Of a DNA stretch of 64,000 nucleotides, positions 1-9,033 are shown piece by piece (the stretch's first letter is position 1; each line of letters begins with the position of its first letter). The position numbers and the translations under genes are program-made. The notes beneath the pieces are model-generated. The model was not told the DNA's origin. It did not search any database and saw nothing but the letters and a program-made list of their open reading frames with translations. The stretch lies in assembly GCA_006218055.1 (NCBI GenBank), contig VBWD01000002.1, positions 82,445 to 146,444 on the forward strand, written 5' to 3'. Origin of the DNA: Gallionellaceae bacterium (GTDB lineage Bacteria > Pseudomonadota > Gammaproteobacteria > Burkholderiales > Gallionellaceae).

Positions 1-962
1 GCGCGTCCAGTACGACCGATGCGGTGCACATAATCTTCCGCCACGTTGGGCAGCTCGTAGTTCACCACGTGCGGCAATTCGCTGATGTCGATTCCGCGCG
101 CGGCGATGTCGGTCGCCACCAACACTTGCAACTTGGCGGTCTTAAATTCGGCCAGCGCACGGGTACGCGCCGCTTGGCTTTTGTTGCCGTGGATCGCCAT
201 CGCTGGGATGCGAGTGAACACCAGCACTTGGAACCAGTTGTTTTCAGTGATGAGGTGAGTCAGCAAGTCACGCTTACGCTCACGATCGACTGGATACACG
301 CGCTGCTCGATGAGCTCCGCTGTCTGGTTGCGACGTGCCACTTCGATAAGTGCCGGATTCGTCAACAGACCATCCGCCAGCAACTTGATCTCGTCCGAGA
401 AGGTTGCCGAGAACAGCAGGTTCTGACGCTTCTTGGGCAACACCGCGATGACACGCTTGATGTCACGGATGAAGCCCATGTCCAGCATACGATCAGCTTC
501 GTCCAACACGAGGATCTCAACGTGAGACAGATCGACCGTCTTCTGTTGCAGGTGATCGAGCAAACGACCCGGTGTCGCCACTAGGATGTCCACGCGGCCA
601 TGCAGTTGTTTGATCTGCGGATTGATGTTCACGCCGCCGAACATCATCATGGACTTGAGCGGCAGATGTTTGCCGTACATGCGTACGCTCTCTTCGACTT
701 GAGCAGCGAGTTCACGTGTGGGTGTCAACACCAATGCGCGGATGTGGCCTTTACCGATGATTTGCTTATCGGCGAGGCGTTGCAACAAAGGCAGTGTGAA
801 GCCAGCGGTCTTACCCGTGCCAGTCTGCGCGCCGCCCATAAGGTCGCCGCCTTTCAGAATGACGGGAATAGCCTGTGCTTGGATAGGTGTGGGTTCGGTG
901 TAACCGCGCTCGGTAACGGCGCGAACGATTTCTGCGGACAAGCCGAGAGATGCAAATGACAT
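1..962 (-). CDS. rhlE: ATP-dependent DEAD-box RNA helicase, RhlE-like (partial, C-terminus outside window)
   Basis: The gene starts at 962 on the minus strand ([13 protein letters not shown]) and runs off the left edge, leaving about 320 residues. Visible superfamily 2 helicase motifs in order are the Q-motif region ([10 protein letters not shown]), Walker [13 protein letters not shown] in VLDEADRML, the SAT-type FSAT, and motif [10 protein letters not shown] right at the window edge, so the whole helicase core is present and only the C-terminal tail is missing. RhlE-type helicases unwind short RNA duplexes in ribosome assembly and RNA turnover, usually with a cold-shock role. The RhlE assignment rests on the N-terminal wording; a DbpA/SrmB-type relative is less likely. 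Confidence 0.85.
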   Translation of the reverse strand, partial: MSFASLGLSAEIVRAVTERGYTEPTPIQAQAIPVILKGGDLMGGAQTGTGKTAGFTLPLLQRLADKQIIGKGHIRALVLTPTRELAAQVEESVRMYGKHLPLKSMMMFGGVNINPQIKQLHGRVDILVATPGRLLDHLQQKTVDLSHVEILVLDEADRMLDMGFIRDIKRVIAVLPKKRQNLLFSATFSDEIKLLADGLLTNPALIEVARRNQTAELIEQRVYPVDRERKRDLLTHLITENNWFQVLVFTRIPAMAIHGNKSQAARTRALAEFKTAKLQVLVATDIAARGIDISELPHVVNYELPNVAEDYVHRIGRTGR

Positions 963-1079
963 ATATAAAACTTTCTTGAAATACAAACGGCCTGTCGCTT
1001 CGTTGAAGCGCCAGTCTGAGGCTGAATGAGGTGGGAACTACGTACCGGAAACGGCGGCAATCACTAGACTGAAACGAGA

Positions 1080-1112
1080 TTGCGGCGCGCATCTTAACAG
1101 AACGCGCCGCAA
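1080..1112 (-). terminator. GC-rich inverted repeat downstream of ychF, possible terminator
   Basis: Ten-base perfect arms TTGCGGCGCG (1080-1089) and CGCGCCGCAA (1103-1112) lie 17 bases past the ychF stop on the minus strand. No clear T-run follows on that strand, so this may be a weak terminator or an RNA 3'-end stabiliser rather than a classical intrinsic terminator. The rest of 963-1128 shows nothing else I recognise. Confidence 0.4.
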
Positions 1113-1128
1113 CGACCTTATTTAATCG

Positions 1129-2220
1129 TTACACATTGAAAAGGAAGTTCATCACGTCGCCATCCTGCACGATGTATTCCTTACCCTCGACGCGCATCTT
1201 GCCTGCCTCTTTCGCACCATGTTCACCCTTGAATGCGATGAAGTCAGCGTAGGAAATGGTCTGAGCACGGATGAAGCCTTTTTCGAAGTCGGTGTGGATC
1301 ACACCTGCCGCTTGCGGTGCGGTGTCGCCTTTATGGATGGTCCATGCGCGCACTTCTTTGACGCCTGCAGTGAAATAAGTTTGCAGGCCGAGCAGGTCAT
1401 AACCCACGCGAATGAGTTTATTCAAGCCGGGTTCATCAAGGCCGAGGTCGGCGAGGAATTCAAGCTTGTCGGCATCCTCAAGATCAGCCAACTCTGCTTC
1501 GATCTTGGCGCACAGCGCTACGACGGGCGCGCCTTCTTTCGCAGCGTGTTCACGCAGACGATCCAAGTGCGGATTGTTCTCGAAGCCATCTTCCAACACG
1601 TTGCCAACATACATCGCGGGCTTAATGGTGAGCAGGCACAGAGGTTTGATAATTTCCTTGTCGTCGTCGCTCAAGTTGAAGGTGCGTGCCGGCTTGCCTT
1701 CGTTCAAGTGCGGCAATAGTTTTTCCAAAATCGAAACTAATTTGATTGCGTCTTTATCGCCCGATTTGGCTTTCTTGCCATCACGATGAATGGTGCGCTC
1801 CACCACAGCCATGTCGGCCAGTGCCAACTCGGTGAGGATGACTTCGATGTCGGACAGTGGATCGACTTTGCCTGCGACGTGCACGACGTTCTCGTCGTCA
1901 AAACAGCGCACGACGTTGACGATGGCATCCGTCTCGCGGATGTTGGCGAGGAACTGGTTGCCCAGACCTTCACCTTTGGATGCACCCGCAACCAGACCAG
2001 CGATGTCGACGAACTCGACGATGGCGGGTTGCATGCGTTGCGGATTGACGATCTTCGCCAACTCAGCCATGCGCGGATCAGGCACTTCGACGATGCCGAC
2101 GTTCGGCTCGATGGTGCAGAAAGGATAGTTCTCCGCCGCGATGCCCGCTTTGGTGAGCGCATTGAACATGGTGGATTTACCCACGTTGGGAAGGCCGACG
2201 ATACCGCACTTGAGACTCAT
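1129..2220 (-). CDS. ychF: Redox-regulated ATPase YchF (OBG family)
   Basis: Product of 363 residues, the usual YchF length. The N-terminus holds the P-loop GLPNVGKST (residues 9-17), followed by typical Obg-family G2/G3 segments. In place of the GTPase NKxD motif there is NVLE near residue 207, the NxxE form known to make YchF prefer ATP over GTP. The C-terminal TGS-like domain ends in the family-typical stretch rich in aromatic and basic residues. YchF associates with ribosomes and negatively affects oxidative-stress resistance in E. coli. It lies downstream of pth in the same direction, a conserved pth-ychF arrangement, though a 136-base gap with a possible opposite-strand small gene separates them. 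Confidence 0.95.
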   Translation of the reverse strand: MSLKCGIVGLPNVGKSTMFNALTKAGIAAENYPFCTIEPNVGIVEVPDPRMAELAKIVNPQRMQPAIVEFVDIAGLVAGASKGEGLGNQFLANIRETDAIVNVVRCFDDENVVHVAGKVDPLSDIEVILTELALADMAVVERTIHRDGKKAKSGDKDAIKLVSILEKLLPHLNEGKPARTFNLSDDDKEIIKPLCLLTIKPAMYVGNVLEDGFENNPHLDRLREHAAKEGAPVVALCAKIEAELADLEDADKLEFLADLGLDEPGLNKLIRVGYDLLGLQTYFTAGVKEVRAWTIHKGDTAPQAAGVIHTDFEKGFIRAQTISYADFIAFKGEHGAKEAGKMRVEGKEYIVQDGDVMNFLFNV

Positions 2221-2270
2221 AATTTATTCCTTAAATTCAAAATTCATAACGAAAACATGAAGGACGTATT

Positions 2271-2351
2271 ATGAAAAATAATCAACTGATGACTCTTATC
2301 AAAATATTTACTCTTCTGGCTTTCCTCTGCATCTCTTTGCCAGTGTGTTGA
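2271..2351 (+). CDS. Possible 26-residue membrane peptide (unannotated small ORF)
   Basis: In the pth-ychF gap an ORF on the opposite strand begins with ATG at 2271 and ends with TGA at 2351. A good Shine-Dalgarno (AAGGA) sits six bases upstream. The peptide begins MKNNQLMTLIK and continues as a single hydrophobic segment ending in Cys, looking like a one-pass membrane peptide or a signal peptide without a mature part. Size and shape recall type I toxin peptides, but I recognise no specific family and see no obvious antisense RNA. It could be a remnant of a longer exported protein or a chance ORF. Confidence 0.3.
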   Translation: MKNNQLMTLIKIFTLLAFLCISLPVC

Positions 2352-2356
2352 AAGAT

Positions 2357-2938
2357 TCAGATTACGCTGTGCAGCTTCAACATCGCTGCTTCCAGCTTGC
2401 CTTCGATGATGAGCGGTGCGACGTCTTGTGCGCGTTGCAACGCTTCATCGATCAACACTTGCTCTTCTTTACGTGGCGCATTGAGTACGAAGTTCACGAC
2501 TTCTGCCCTATCGCCCGGATGGCCGACACCGATGCGAAGTCGCCAAAACTCTTTAGTGCCAAGATGCGCGATGATGTCTTTCAAACCATTGTGCCCACCA
2601 TGACCGCCGCCTTGCTTCAGCTTGGCACTGCCCGGAGGCAAGTCGAGTTCGTCATGCACCACGAGGATCTGTTCCGGCAATATCTTGTAGAACTGTGCCA
2701 CTGCACCGACCGCGCGACCGCTCACGTTCATGAAGGTCTGCGGCTTGAGCAGATGCACTTCGTGTCCATGCAGATTCGTCTTGGCGATCAGGCCATGGAA
2801 CTTGCTATCCGCTTTGTAGTTGGCGTTATTGCTGCGCGCCAACTCGTCCACCCACCAGAACCCTGCGTTGTGGCGTGTGGCATCGTATTCTTTGCCGGGG
2901 TTGCCTAGTCCGACGATGAGTTTGATCGGTTCGCTCAA
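2357..2938 (-). CDS. pth: Peptidyl-tRNA hydrolase
   Basis: Pth releases tRNA from prematurely dropped peptidyl-tRNA so the tRNA can be recycled. The 193-residue product matches the family length. Catalytic residues are visible: Asn13 in LGNPGKEY, His23 in TRHNAGFW, Asn73 in FMNVSG, Asp98 in [10 protein letters not shown] and Asn119 in GGHNGLKD. It follows rplY on the minus strand with a terminator-like hairpin in between, a common neighbourhood (rplY-pth-ychF) in betaproteobacteria. Confidence 0.96.
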   Translation of the reverse strand: MSEPIKLIVGLGNPGKEYDATRHNAGFWWVDELARSNNANYKADSKFHGLIAKTNLHGHEVHLLKPQTFMNVSGRAVGAVAQFYKILPEQILVVHDELDLPPGSAKLKQGGGHGGHNGLKDIIAHLGTKEFWRLRIGVGHPGDRAEVVNFVLNAPRKEEQVLIDEALQRAQDVAPLIIEGKLEAAMLKLHSVI

Positions 2939-2956
2939 TGGGTACCTCTACAAATG

Positions 2957-2993
2957 AAAAACCCGCCATGCATCATCCGATGTCATGGCGGGT
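2957..2993 (-). terminator. Intrinsic terminator between rplY and pth
   Basis: Ten-base arms ACCCGCCATG (2961-2970) and CATGGCGGGT (2984-2993) with a 13-base loop. On the minus strand the stem is followed by a T-run (complement of 2957-2961). It would stop or attenuate rplY transcripts before pth, giving high L25 relative to Pth. Confidence 0.75.
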
Positions 2994-3008
2994 CGTTTCT
3001 GATGCAGA

Positions 3009-3665
3009 TTACTTCTTAGCAGGTGCGGCTGGTGCAGCAGCAACAGCGGAAGCAGCAGAAGCATCCGCAGCGGCGGCAGCTTCAGCAGCGGCTTCAACGT
3101 GACCGCGCGGCACTTGAACAGTCGCCACAGCATCCGCAGCGTGGTGATGTGTTGCCACTTCAACGCCCTTAGGCAACTTGATGTCAGACACGTGGACGGA
3201 GTGAGCGATATCCAGAGTAGCCAAGTCGACTTCGATCGCTGCTGGCAGATCCGCTGCCAAGCAGACGATCTCCAGTTCGTTCAACACGTGAGTCACGATA
3301 CCACCGCTGGTCTTCACACCTGGACATACATCTGCGTTCAGGAAGTGCAATGGCACCTTCATGTGGATCTTCTTCTTCGCGTCGACGCGTTGGAAGTCGA
3401 TGTGTTGAACTTGCTGACGGAACGGGTGCATCTGGAAGTCACGCAACAGAACGGATTCCTTCTTGCCATCCAAATCCAAAGACAGGACGGAAGCGTGGAA
3501 CGCTTCTTTCTTTAGTGCGAAATAAAGTGTGTTGTGATCGAGTTCGATCATGGTTGCGTCGCCTGTACCGTAAACGATACCTGGGACCATGTCCGCCTTA
3601 CGCAGACGGCGGCTCGCACCCGTTCCTTGCGCCTTGCGTGTTTTTGCGCTGATTTCAATTGCCAT
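3009..3665 (-). CDS. rplY: 50S ribosomal protein L25/general stress protein Ctc
   Basis: Long (218-residue) L25 of the TL5/CTC type: an N-terminal 5S rRNA-binding L25 domain (about residues 1-95, with the [15 protein letters not shown] stretch) followed by a beta C-terminal domain (about 96-185). The tail is almost pure Ala with a few Glu, Asp, Pro and Lys, a low-complexity extension frequent in betaproteobacterial L25. The protein binds 5S rRNA in the large subunit. It follows prs and precedes pth, the conserved order, and ends in its own terminator. Confidence 0.94.
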   Translation of the reverse strand: MAIEISAKTRKAQGTGASRRLRKADMVPGIVYGTGDATMIELDHNTLYFALKKEAFHASVLSLDLDGKKESVLLRDFQMHPFRQQVQHIDFQRVDAKKKIHMKVPLHFLNADVCPGVKTSGGIVTHVLNELEIVCLAADLPAAIEVDLATLDIAHSVHVSDIKLPKGVEVATHHHAADAVATVQVPRGHVEAAAEAAAAADASAASAVAAAPAAPAKK

Positions 3666-3747
3666 TTTTACTTCTCCACTTCTAATGAAGCACTCCGCGA
3701 CCAGAGGCTTCGGGTTGTGCAGTGACCAACATGGTCACTGCAAAAAC

Positions 3748-4695
3748 TTAATCGACGAACAGAGAGCTGACCGACTCTTCTGCGTTGATACGGCGCAATG
3801 TCTCAGCCATCAACTCAGCGATACTCAATTGGCGAATGCGTTTGCAATTACGCGCCGCTTCGCTCAACGGGATGGTGTCGGTGACGACCAGCTCGTCGAT
3901 CGCCGATTTCTCAAGACGCTCGATGGCTGGGCCGGACAATACGCCGTGGGTACAGTAAGCAACGACGCGCTCTGCGCCTTTTTCTTTCAATGCGTTCGCC
4001 GCCTCGCACAGCGTGTTGGCGGTATCCACCATGTCGTCCATGATCAAGCAGGTACGGCCAGCGACATCACCGATGATGTTCATCACCTTGGCGACGTTAG
4101 GCTTGGGACGACGCTTGTCGATGATGGCCAAATCGGCATCCAGTTGTTTTGCCAAAGCACGCGCACGCACCACACCGCCCACGTCAGGCGATACGACGAT
4201 GAGGTTGGGGTAATTGTGACGCCACACATCCGACAACAGGATGGGGCTGGCATACACGTTATCCACTGGGATATCGAAGAAACCTTGAATCTGGTCGGAG
4301 TGCAAGTCCATGGTCAGCACGCGATCGACGCCGACGCCGGTCAACATGTTGGCAACGACCTTTGCAGTGATGGCCACGCGAGCGGAACGTGGACGACGGT
4401 CTTGACGGGCATAACCGAAATAAGGGATGGCGGCAGTGATGCGGGCAGCCGAGGCGCGGCGCAGTGCATCGACCATGACCATGATCTCCATCAGATGATC
4501 ATTGGTCGGCGCGCAGGTTGATTGCAGGATGAACACGTCTTTGCCGCGCACGTGCTCCATGATCTCGACCATCACTTCGCCGTCGGAGAAGCGACTTACG
4601 GTGGCACGACCGAGGTGGATGCCGAGGTGACGAGCAACGCTTTCCGCTAGTTTGGGATTGGCATTACCGGTGAAGACCATCATGTCGCCGGACAT
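3748..4695 (-). CDS. prs: Ribose-phosphate pyrophosphokinase (PRPP synthetase)
   Basis: Makes PRPP from ribose 5-phosphate and ATP for nucleotide, histidine and tryptophan synthesis. I place the start at 4695 ([17 protein letters not shown]) because a GAGGTG ribosome-binding site lies just upstream and because an upstream in-frame extension to 4740 would read through the tRNA-Gln terminator hairpin. That gives 315 residues, the normal length. Motifs: [16 protein letters not shown], the catalytic flexible-loop region [14 protein letters not shown]-synthase signature [12 protein letters not shown], and the ribose-phosphate loop [10 protein letters not shown]. It feeds the his operon at 30-34 kb. 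Confidence 0.96.
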   Translation of the reverse strand: MSGDMMVFTGNANPKLAESVARHLGIHLGRATVSRFSDGEVMVEIMEHVRGKDVFILQSTCAPTNDHLMEIMVMVDALRRASAARITAAIPYFGYARQDRRPRSARVAITAKVVANMLTGVGVDRVLTMDLHSDQIQGFFDIPVDNVYASPILLSDVWRHNYPNLIVVSPDVGGVVRARALAKQLDADLAIIDKRRPKPNVAKVMNIIGDVAGRTCLIMDDMVDTANTLCEAANALKEKGAERVVAYCTHGVLSGPAIERLEKSAIDELVVTDTIPLSEAARNCKRIRQLSIAELMAETLRRINAEESVSSLFVD

Positions 4696-4707
4696 CGAAC
4701 ACCTCGC

Positions 4708-4731
4708 AAAATAAAATGGGCGCGAACGCCC
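4708..4731 (-). terminator. Intrinsic terminator downstream of tRNA-Gln
   Basis: Minus-strand hairpin GGGCG-TTCG-CGCCC (4718-4731) with a stable UUCG-type tetraloop, followed by a T-rich tract (complement of 4708-4717). It sits 22 bases after the tRNA CCA end and ahead of the prs start, so it would end the tRNA transcript and separate it from prs. Confidence 0.6.
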
Positions 4732-4752
4732 ATCACACACCGATTGAGAAAC

Positions 4753-4857
4753 TGGCTGGGGAGGTAGGGATCGAACCTACGAATGTCGGAATCAAAATCC
4801 GATGCCTTACGAATGTCGGAATCAAAATCCGATGCCTTACCACTTGGCGACTCCCCA
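4753..4857 (-). tRNA. tRNA-Gln(TTG) with internal 30-bp duplication
   Basis: On the minus strand the gene has the usual 7-bp acceptor stem (TGGGGAG with CTCCCCA), discriminator G and encoded CCA, an intact T arm (GTAGG-TTCGATC-CCTAC) and an anticodon arm TCGGA-TTTTGAT-TCCGA with anticodon TTG. Removing one repeat unit gives a standard 75-nt tRNA-Gln. As read, the gene is 105 nt because a 30-base block covering the 3' side of the D arm, the whole anticodon arm and the variable loop is present twice in perfect tandem. It could be a tRNA pseudogene, a functional oddity with two anticodon hairpins, or a sequencing/assembly artefact. The neighbours (ispE, prs) are the usual ones for this tRNA. Confidence 0.85.
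4781..4840 (-). repeat. Perfect 2 x 30-bp tandem repeat inside tRNA-Gln
   Basis: Bases 4781-4810 and 4811-4840 are identical over all 30 positions. Each unit contains a complete 5-bp anticodon stem and 7-base loop with anticodon TTG. The absence of any divergence points to a very recent duplication, active homogenisation, or an artefact. Confidence 0.95.
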
Positions 4858-4882
4858 ATAAAACTCTTGAAACTGTTTATAG

Positions 4883-4992
4883 CTACTGCGCTTGCCAGCT
4901 CGGACTTGCGCGGTGCTCGAAATCCTCATGTGCGAAAAGCACACTCCGGTTTCTGCGCTCCGAGCGCATCCGATCTGGCTGCGCTCGTTACG
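4883..4992. repeat. Dispersed structured intergenic repeat, copy 1 of 3
   Basis: This 110-base element fills most of the gap between ispE and tRNA-Gln. It begins CTACTGCGC and ends CTCGTTACG, with a central hairpin TGTGC-GAAAA-GCACA flanked by CTCA and CTCCGG. The same layout with different bases recurs at 56526-56636, and an expanded form at 58248-58421. No coding potential is evident. Confidence 0.5.
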
Positions 4993-5013
4993 CTCTAAAC
5001 AATTTCAACAAAC

Positions 5014-5898
5014 TTATGCAGCAAAACTTCTCAGCGGATGTTGTTGCAGACCCTTCGCGATGAAACCGCGCATATCGTCCGGCAACTGCTGCAATACCGC
5101 TTGTGCTTCTGCTTCCGTAGCGAACTCTGCGAACACACATGCACCGGAGCCGGTCATGAGTGCGGGAGCGAACTGAGCTAGCCACTCCAGATGTTCCTTG
5201 ACTGCGGGGTAAAGACCACACGCTACTGCCTGCAGATCGTTCCCTAGCCTCAAACCACCCTCGTTACGCCCTACTCGAAAAGTTTGCCCTTTCGGAAGGG
5301 CGCGCATTGTCATCGAAATCGTATTTCGTGTCAATTCTGGGTGAGTGAATATTTGAGCCGTAGGCACATGCACGGGGGGGCAAAGCACCACGTACCACGC
5401 ATCGGGCAATAGATAGGCCTGTAACTGCTCTCCCACCCCTTCGGCAAAGGCGTTCTCGCCAAAAACGAACACCGGCACATCCGCCCCCAGACTCAAGCCC
5501 AGTTGCATCAAGCGTTCGCGGGATAAATCCAGCACCCACAGGCGATTCAGCGCCAACAAGGTGGTCGCCGCATCCGAACTCCCCCCGCCCAAGCCGCCCC
5601 CCATCGGGATACGCTTCTCCAACTCGATATCCACGCCTTGTTTACAGCCAGTCTCCTGCTGCAACAGGCGCGCTGCCCTCACACAAAGGTCTTGCTCTGG
5701 GGGCACGCCTTCCAGCGCGTTCACACGGCGCACTTCACCATCCTCACGCACCGTGAAATGAAGGGTGTCGTTCAGGTCGATGAAGCGGAACAGAGTCTGC
5801 AACAGATGATAGCCATCGGCACGGCGTCCGGTGACATGCAGAAAGAGGTTTAGCTTAGCGGGTGCGGGACAACTCAGAGACTTCACTGCGCTTCCCAT
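5014..5898 (-). CDS. ispE: 4-diphosphocytidyl-2-C-methyl-D-erythritol kinase
   Basis: GHMP-family kinase of the MEP isoprenoid pathway; phosphorylates the 2-hydroxyl of CDP-methylerythritol. The N-terminal [12 protein letters not shown] carries the conserved Lys15, and the ATP-binding glycine-rich motif [13 protein letters not shown] lies at residues 98-110. ADVPVF carries the catalytic Asp region. Length 294 is normal. The start at 5898 overlaps lolB by 16 bases; a GTG at 5886 overlapping the lolB stop is an alternative. Translational coupling to lolB and the position before tRNA-Gln/prs match the conserved lolB-ispE-tRNA-prs order. Confidence 0.95.
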   Translation of the reverse strand: MGSAVKSLSCPAPAKLNLFLHVTGRRADGYHLLQTLFRFIDLNDTLHFTVREDGEVRRVNALEGVPPEQDLCVRAARLLQQETGCKQGVDIELEKRIPMGGGLGGGSSDAATTLLALNRLWVLDLSRERLMQLGLSLGADVPVFVFGENAFAEGVGEQLQAYLLPDAWYVVLCPPVHVPTAQIFTHPELTRNTISMTMRALPKGQTFRVGRNEGGLRLGNDLQAVACGLYPAVKEHLEWLAQFAPALMTGSGACVFAEFATEAEAQAVLQQLPDDMRGFIAKGLQQHPLRSFAA

Positions 5899-6434
5899 TT
5901 ATCGACCTTGACGACCACATCTATCCCACTTCTGATCATATTAATCTCTAGCGGTAGTGCATCGACCTTGGTAGTCGTGTAGCGCATGTAGCGTATCTCC
6001 CAGCCCTGCTGGATCAAAGTCTCCAACTGACCGTACTTATTGCGCTCCGCCTTGGAATCACTCTCGGGCGAGGGATTAGCGACGATCCAGTGACGCAGAT
6101 CGCTCAGTGGCACCGACCATCCCAATGTCTTTTCCATCAACGATTCTGCATCGGGCGCGGCGTAGTGTTTGCCATAGGCATCGTCCAGCGTCGCACCGTT
6201 GGCATCACGATAGATGCGCGCGGCGGTATAACCCAACGGCCCGAGCAAGGTGATGTCGTCGTAGCCGCGATGCTGCCAATGGATGTCTGTCGCATCGTGG
6301 TGCATGCCGTATTTGACTGAAATACGGCCATTGAAAGAGAACGGAGCATCCACGAAAGGCGCACGTTGAACCGCGACGGGTGCAGTGGTACAGCCAGTCA
6401 TCAACAACATCAAAGCGAGTAAGACAATACGCAT
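5883..6434 (-). CDS. lolB: Outer-membrane lipoprotein receptor LolB
   Basis: LolB receives lipoproteins from periplasmic LolA and inserts them in the outer membrane. The 183-residue product has a short hydrophobic signal with lipobox LMTGC (Cys15), then the LolA/LolB beta-barrel fold with segments [10 protein letters not shown] and [13 protein letters not shown]. Ser/Thr after Cys argues for outer-membrane sorting. It is coupled to ispE downstream and lies 9 bases after a TPR-protein gene. Confidence 0.88.
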   Translation of the reverse strand: MRIVLLALMLLMTGCTTAPVAVQRAPFVDAPFSFNGRISVKYGMHHDATDIHWQHRGYDDITLLGPLGYTAARIYRDANGATLDDAYGKHYAAPDAESLMEKTLGWSVPLSDLRHWIVANPSPESDSKAERNKYGQLETLIQQGWEIRYMRYTTTKVDALPLEINMIRSGIDVVVKVDKWEAQ

Positions 6435-6443
6435 AGATTGGCC

Positions 6444-8213
6444 TTATGGGATAAATCGTTTGATGACCGCTTGCAAGGTCTCGTTCTGCGGATTGGCTTT
6501 TGCGTTCTCATTCCACACTTGTTGCGCGCCCTCCTTATCGCCACTCACCCATAAGGCTTCGCCCAGATGCGCGGCGATCTCGGGATCAGGATTGGCCTTG
6601 TAGGCACGACGCAGGAACTCAATGCTCTTGTCGTATTGGCCCAAACGGAAGTAACCCCAGCCCATGCTGTCAACGATGGCGATGTCGTCCGGTGCCAGCT
6701 TGTAGGCCTTCTCTACCAGCTCCATCGCTTCGAGGACGCGCACGTTGCGCTCCAACCAACTGTAGCCCAGCGCGTTGTAAGGATGCGCGTTGTCCGGATC
6801 GACCTTGATGAGCTTGCGCAACAACTGCTCGAACGCATCCGGCTTGTTCAACTTGTCGGCGATGAGCGCACTCTGATAGAGCAACTCAGGTTCGTCGGGG
6901 AATTTCTCCAAGCCCTGAGCCAACACCTTAAAGCTCTCGTCGTATTTTTTCGCTTCGCGCAAGAACTGCGATTCGATCATCAATAATTGGATGCGCTGCG
7001 CATCATCCTTGGGCTTGGTTGATTTGAGTGCTTTGCGCGCATCCTCCAATTTGCCTGTCTTATTGAGCAAATAAGCGACGCGCAGGCGCGATGCATACAG
7101 ATGTTCGCCGCCCTTGATCTGGCGATAGTGCTGTAGCGCCATCGCCTCGTCCTTCTTCGCCTCGCCCAACTGACCCAGGTAGTAGTTCAAGGTGTCGTCG
7201 TCTTTTTCCTTGCCTTTGCTCGCCAATGCCTGACGCAACTCTTGCTCTGCCCGGTCGAGTTCGCCCAACTGCAAAGAGATCATGGCGATGGCGAACGCCA
7301 ACTCAGGAGAGCCAGGGCGTTGCTGCAACAAGCGACCGAACTCCTCACGTGCAGGCACGTATTTCTTCTGCTCCAACAACATACGCGCGTAGAACAGACG
7401 TACATCCTTCTTGTCGTCATGCGTCTCCAAAAATCTCTTCAGCAATGCAGCGCTGGCTTCTGGGTCTTTACGTTGCAACAGTTGCGCTTCCAACACTACC
7501 GCGATATCCCACTCGGGACGTAGTTCCACCGCTTCGTGCGCTTCGTGCAGGGCCAGCTCGTGCTTGTTCGCGACCGAGGCTGACTGCGCCAACGCCCAAT
7601 GTGCTTCCGGCACATTGGGATAGGGATGCGCCACCTCGATCAGCCAATCCAGCGCCGCCGCCTTGTCCGGCACACGCGCCAACAGCCCGTAGAGGTTCAT
7701 GAAAGAGCGTCCGATATTCTGTGGATCAGAAGCCAGCAACTCGGTCACATGAGGCTGCGCTTCTTTTAACTTGCCCCCGCTCAACAACAACGACACCAAC
7801 ATCTGCTTCGCCAAGGGCGAGGTCGGCTCCAGTTGTTGCCACAATTTGAAGGCCTCTACCGATTGGTCATATTGATGCGCTTCGAAAGTGAGTTGCGCGG
7901 CACGACGCGCCACGCGCGGATCGCGTGTGGTCTTGGCGAGGTCGAGGTAAGCCTGTGCCGCCAACTCGGGGCGCCCACGTTGGGCGGCAATGTCGCCCAA
8001 CAAGAACTCGTACAACAACCTATCCGTCAGCGCGACATTGGGCAGGTCTAGCTTGGGCGGCTCCACGATCTGTTCGAGGTGTGATCTATCCGTATTCGCA
8101 TCGACACTGGCGACTTGGACAGGGGCGGGAGCAGATGCCTTTTGGGGCGCCTGTGCGCACGCAGTGAAGACCGGCAGTAGTAGGAGCAGCAGATGCTGTT
8201 TTGTGAGGGTCAT
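6444..8213 (-). CDS. Exported tetratricopeptide-repeat protein
   Basis: Product of 589 residues with an N-terminal signal (MTLTKQHLLLLLLPVFTACAQ; the Cys near residue 19 may be lipidated). The rest is a long series of helical TPR-like repeats with typical W/L-G-Y-A-P spacing, for example GYSWLERNVRVLEAMELVEKAYKLAPDD and GWGYFRLGQYDKSIEFLRRAYKANPD near the C-terminus. It probably scaffolds envelope proteins. It is the first gene of an apparent operon with lolB and ispE, an arrangement common in betaproteobacteria. No enzymatic motif is visible. Confidence 0.8.
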   Translation of the reverse strand: MTLTKQHLLLLLLPVFTACAQAPQKASAPAPVQVASVDANTDRSHLEQIVEPPKLDLPNVALTDRLLYEFLLGDIAAQRGRPELAAQAYLDLAKTTRDPRVARRAAQLTFEAHQYDQSVEAFKLWQQLEPTSPLAKQMLVSLLLSGGKLKEAQPHVTELLASDPQNIGRSFMNLYGLLARVPDKAAALDWLIEVAHPYPNVPEAHWALAQSASVANKHELALHEAHEAVELRPEWDIAVVLEAQLLQRKDPEASAALLKRFLETHDDKKDVRLFYARMLLEQKKYVPAREEFGRLLQQRPGSPELAFAIAMISLQLGELDRAEQELRQALASKGKEKDDDTLNYYLGQLGEAKKDEAMALQHYRQIKGGEHLYASRLRVAYLLNKTGKLEDARKALKSTKPKDDAQRIQLLMIESQFLREAKKYDESFKVLAQGLEKFPDEPELLYQSALIADKLNKPDAFEQLLRKLIKVDPDNAHPYNALGYSWLERNVRVLEAMELVEKAYKLAPDDIAIVDSMGWGYFRLGQYDKSIEFLRRAYKANPDPEIAAHLGEALWVSGDKEGAQQVWNENAKANPQNETLQAVIKRFIP

Positions 8214-8292
8214 TTTGTAAGTGCGGCTTTGGTGCGAGGCGCTATATTAGGTTATATTCATCGCAACTCAAAACCCCAGACACAACCCCACG

Positions 8293-9033
8293 ATGGCATC
8301 CCCGATCACCCTCTCTGCACACAACCTGACGCGCTTCCACGGCGGCCGCAGCGTGGTGACGGATGTATCTCTAGAACTCCATCGCGGCGAGGTGTTGGGC
8401 CTGCTAGGACACAACGGGGCGGGCAAGAGCACGACGCTGCAGATGTTGGCGGGTGCATTGACACCGAACAGCGGGCACGTCGAGGTGTGTGATTTCAACC
8501 TCTCCAAACAACCCGCCTTGGGCAAGGCCTGTCTTGGCTTTTTGCCGGAACATCCCCCACTCTACAAAGACATGCGCGTGGATGACTATCTGACATTCGC
8601 CGCAAAGCTGCATCGCGTCTTGCCCGCACAGCTCACCGAATATCTGAATCTAGCCAAGCAACGTTGCGGGCTCAGCGACTGCGGAAAAAAACTTATTGGC
8701 ACCCTCTCCAAAGGCTATCAACAGCGCGTCGGTATCGCGCAGGCGATCATCCACCAACCTGCGGTGGTCATCCTTGATGAGCCGACCGTCGGACTCGACC
8801 CTACGCAGATACGCGACATCCGCGAACTCATTCGTGAGCTAGGCAACAGCAGCAGCGTGATCCTCTCCACCCATCTATTGCACGAGGTGGAGAACATCTG
8901 CGACCGCGCGCTGATACTGCAACAGGGCAAAGTCATCTTCAACGACACGACCGACGAGTTACGCCGCCACAGCGACATCGAATCGAGCTTCATCCGACTC
9001 ACCGCTGTCCCAACAGAAGGGGCGACGACATGA
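8293..9033 (+). CDS. ABC transporter ATP-binding protein (GldA-like)
   Basis: Cytoplasmic ATPase of 246 residues with Walker A GHNGAGKST (residues 39-47), signature LSKGYQQRVGIAQA, Walker B VVILDEPTVGLDP and the switch His in STHLLHEVE. It belongs to the ABC-2/CcmA-type group, and the downstream genes show it is the GldA-like member of a GldA-GldF-GldG set. It is transcribed divergently from the TPR gene. The 4-base overlap with the permease indicates translational coupling. The substrate is unknown. Confidence 0.88.
   Translation: MASPITLSAHNLTRFHGGRSVVTDVSLELHRGEVLGLLGHNGAGKSTTLQMLAGALTPNSGHVEVCDFNLSKQPALGKACLGFLPEHPPLYKDMRVDDYLTFAAKLHRVLPAQLTEYLNLAKQRCGLSDCGKKLIGTLSKGYQQRVGIAQAIIHQPAVVILDEPTVGLDPTQIRDIRELIRELGNSSSVILSTHLLHEVENICDRALILQQGKVIFNDTTDELRRHSDIESSFIRLTAVPTEGATT

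Noticed and set aside
3589..4521. 310-residue open frame on the plus strand across prs
   Set aside because: Antisense to prs; its residues look like translated antisense (His/Asp-rich) and not a known protein.
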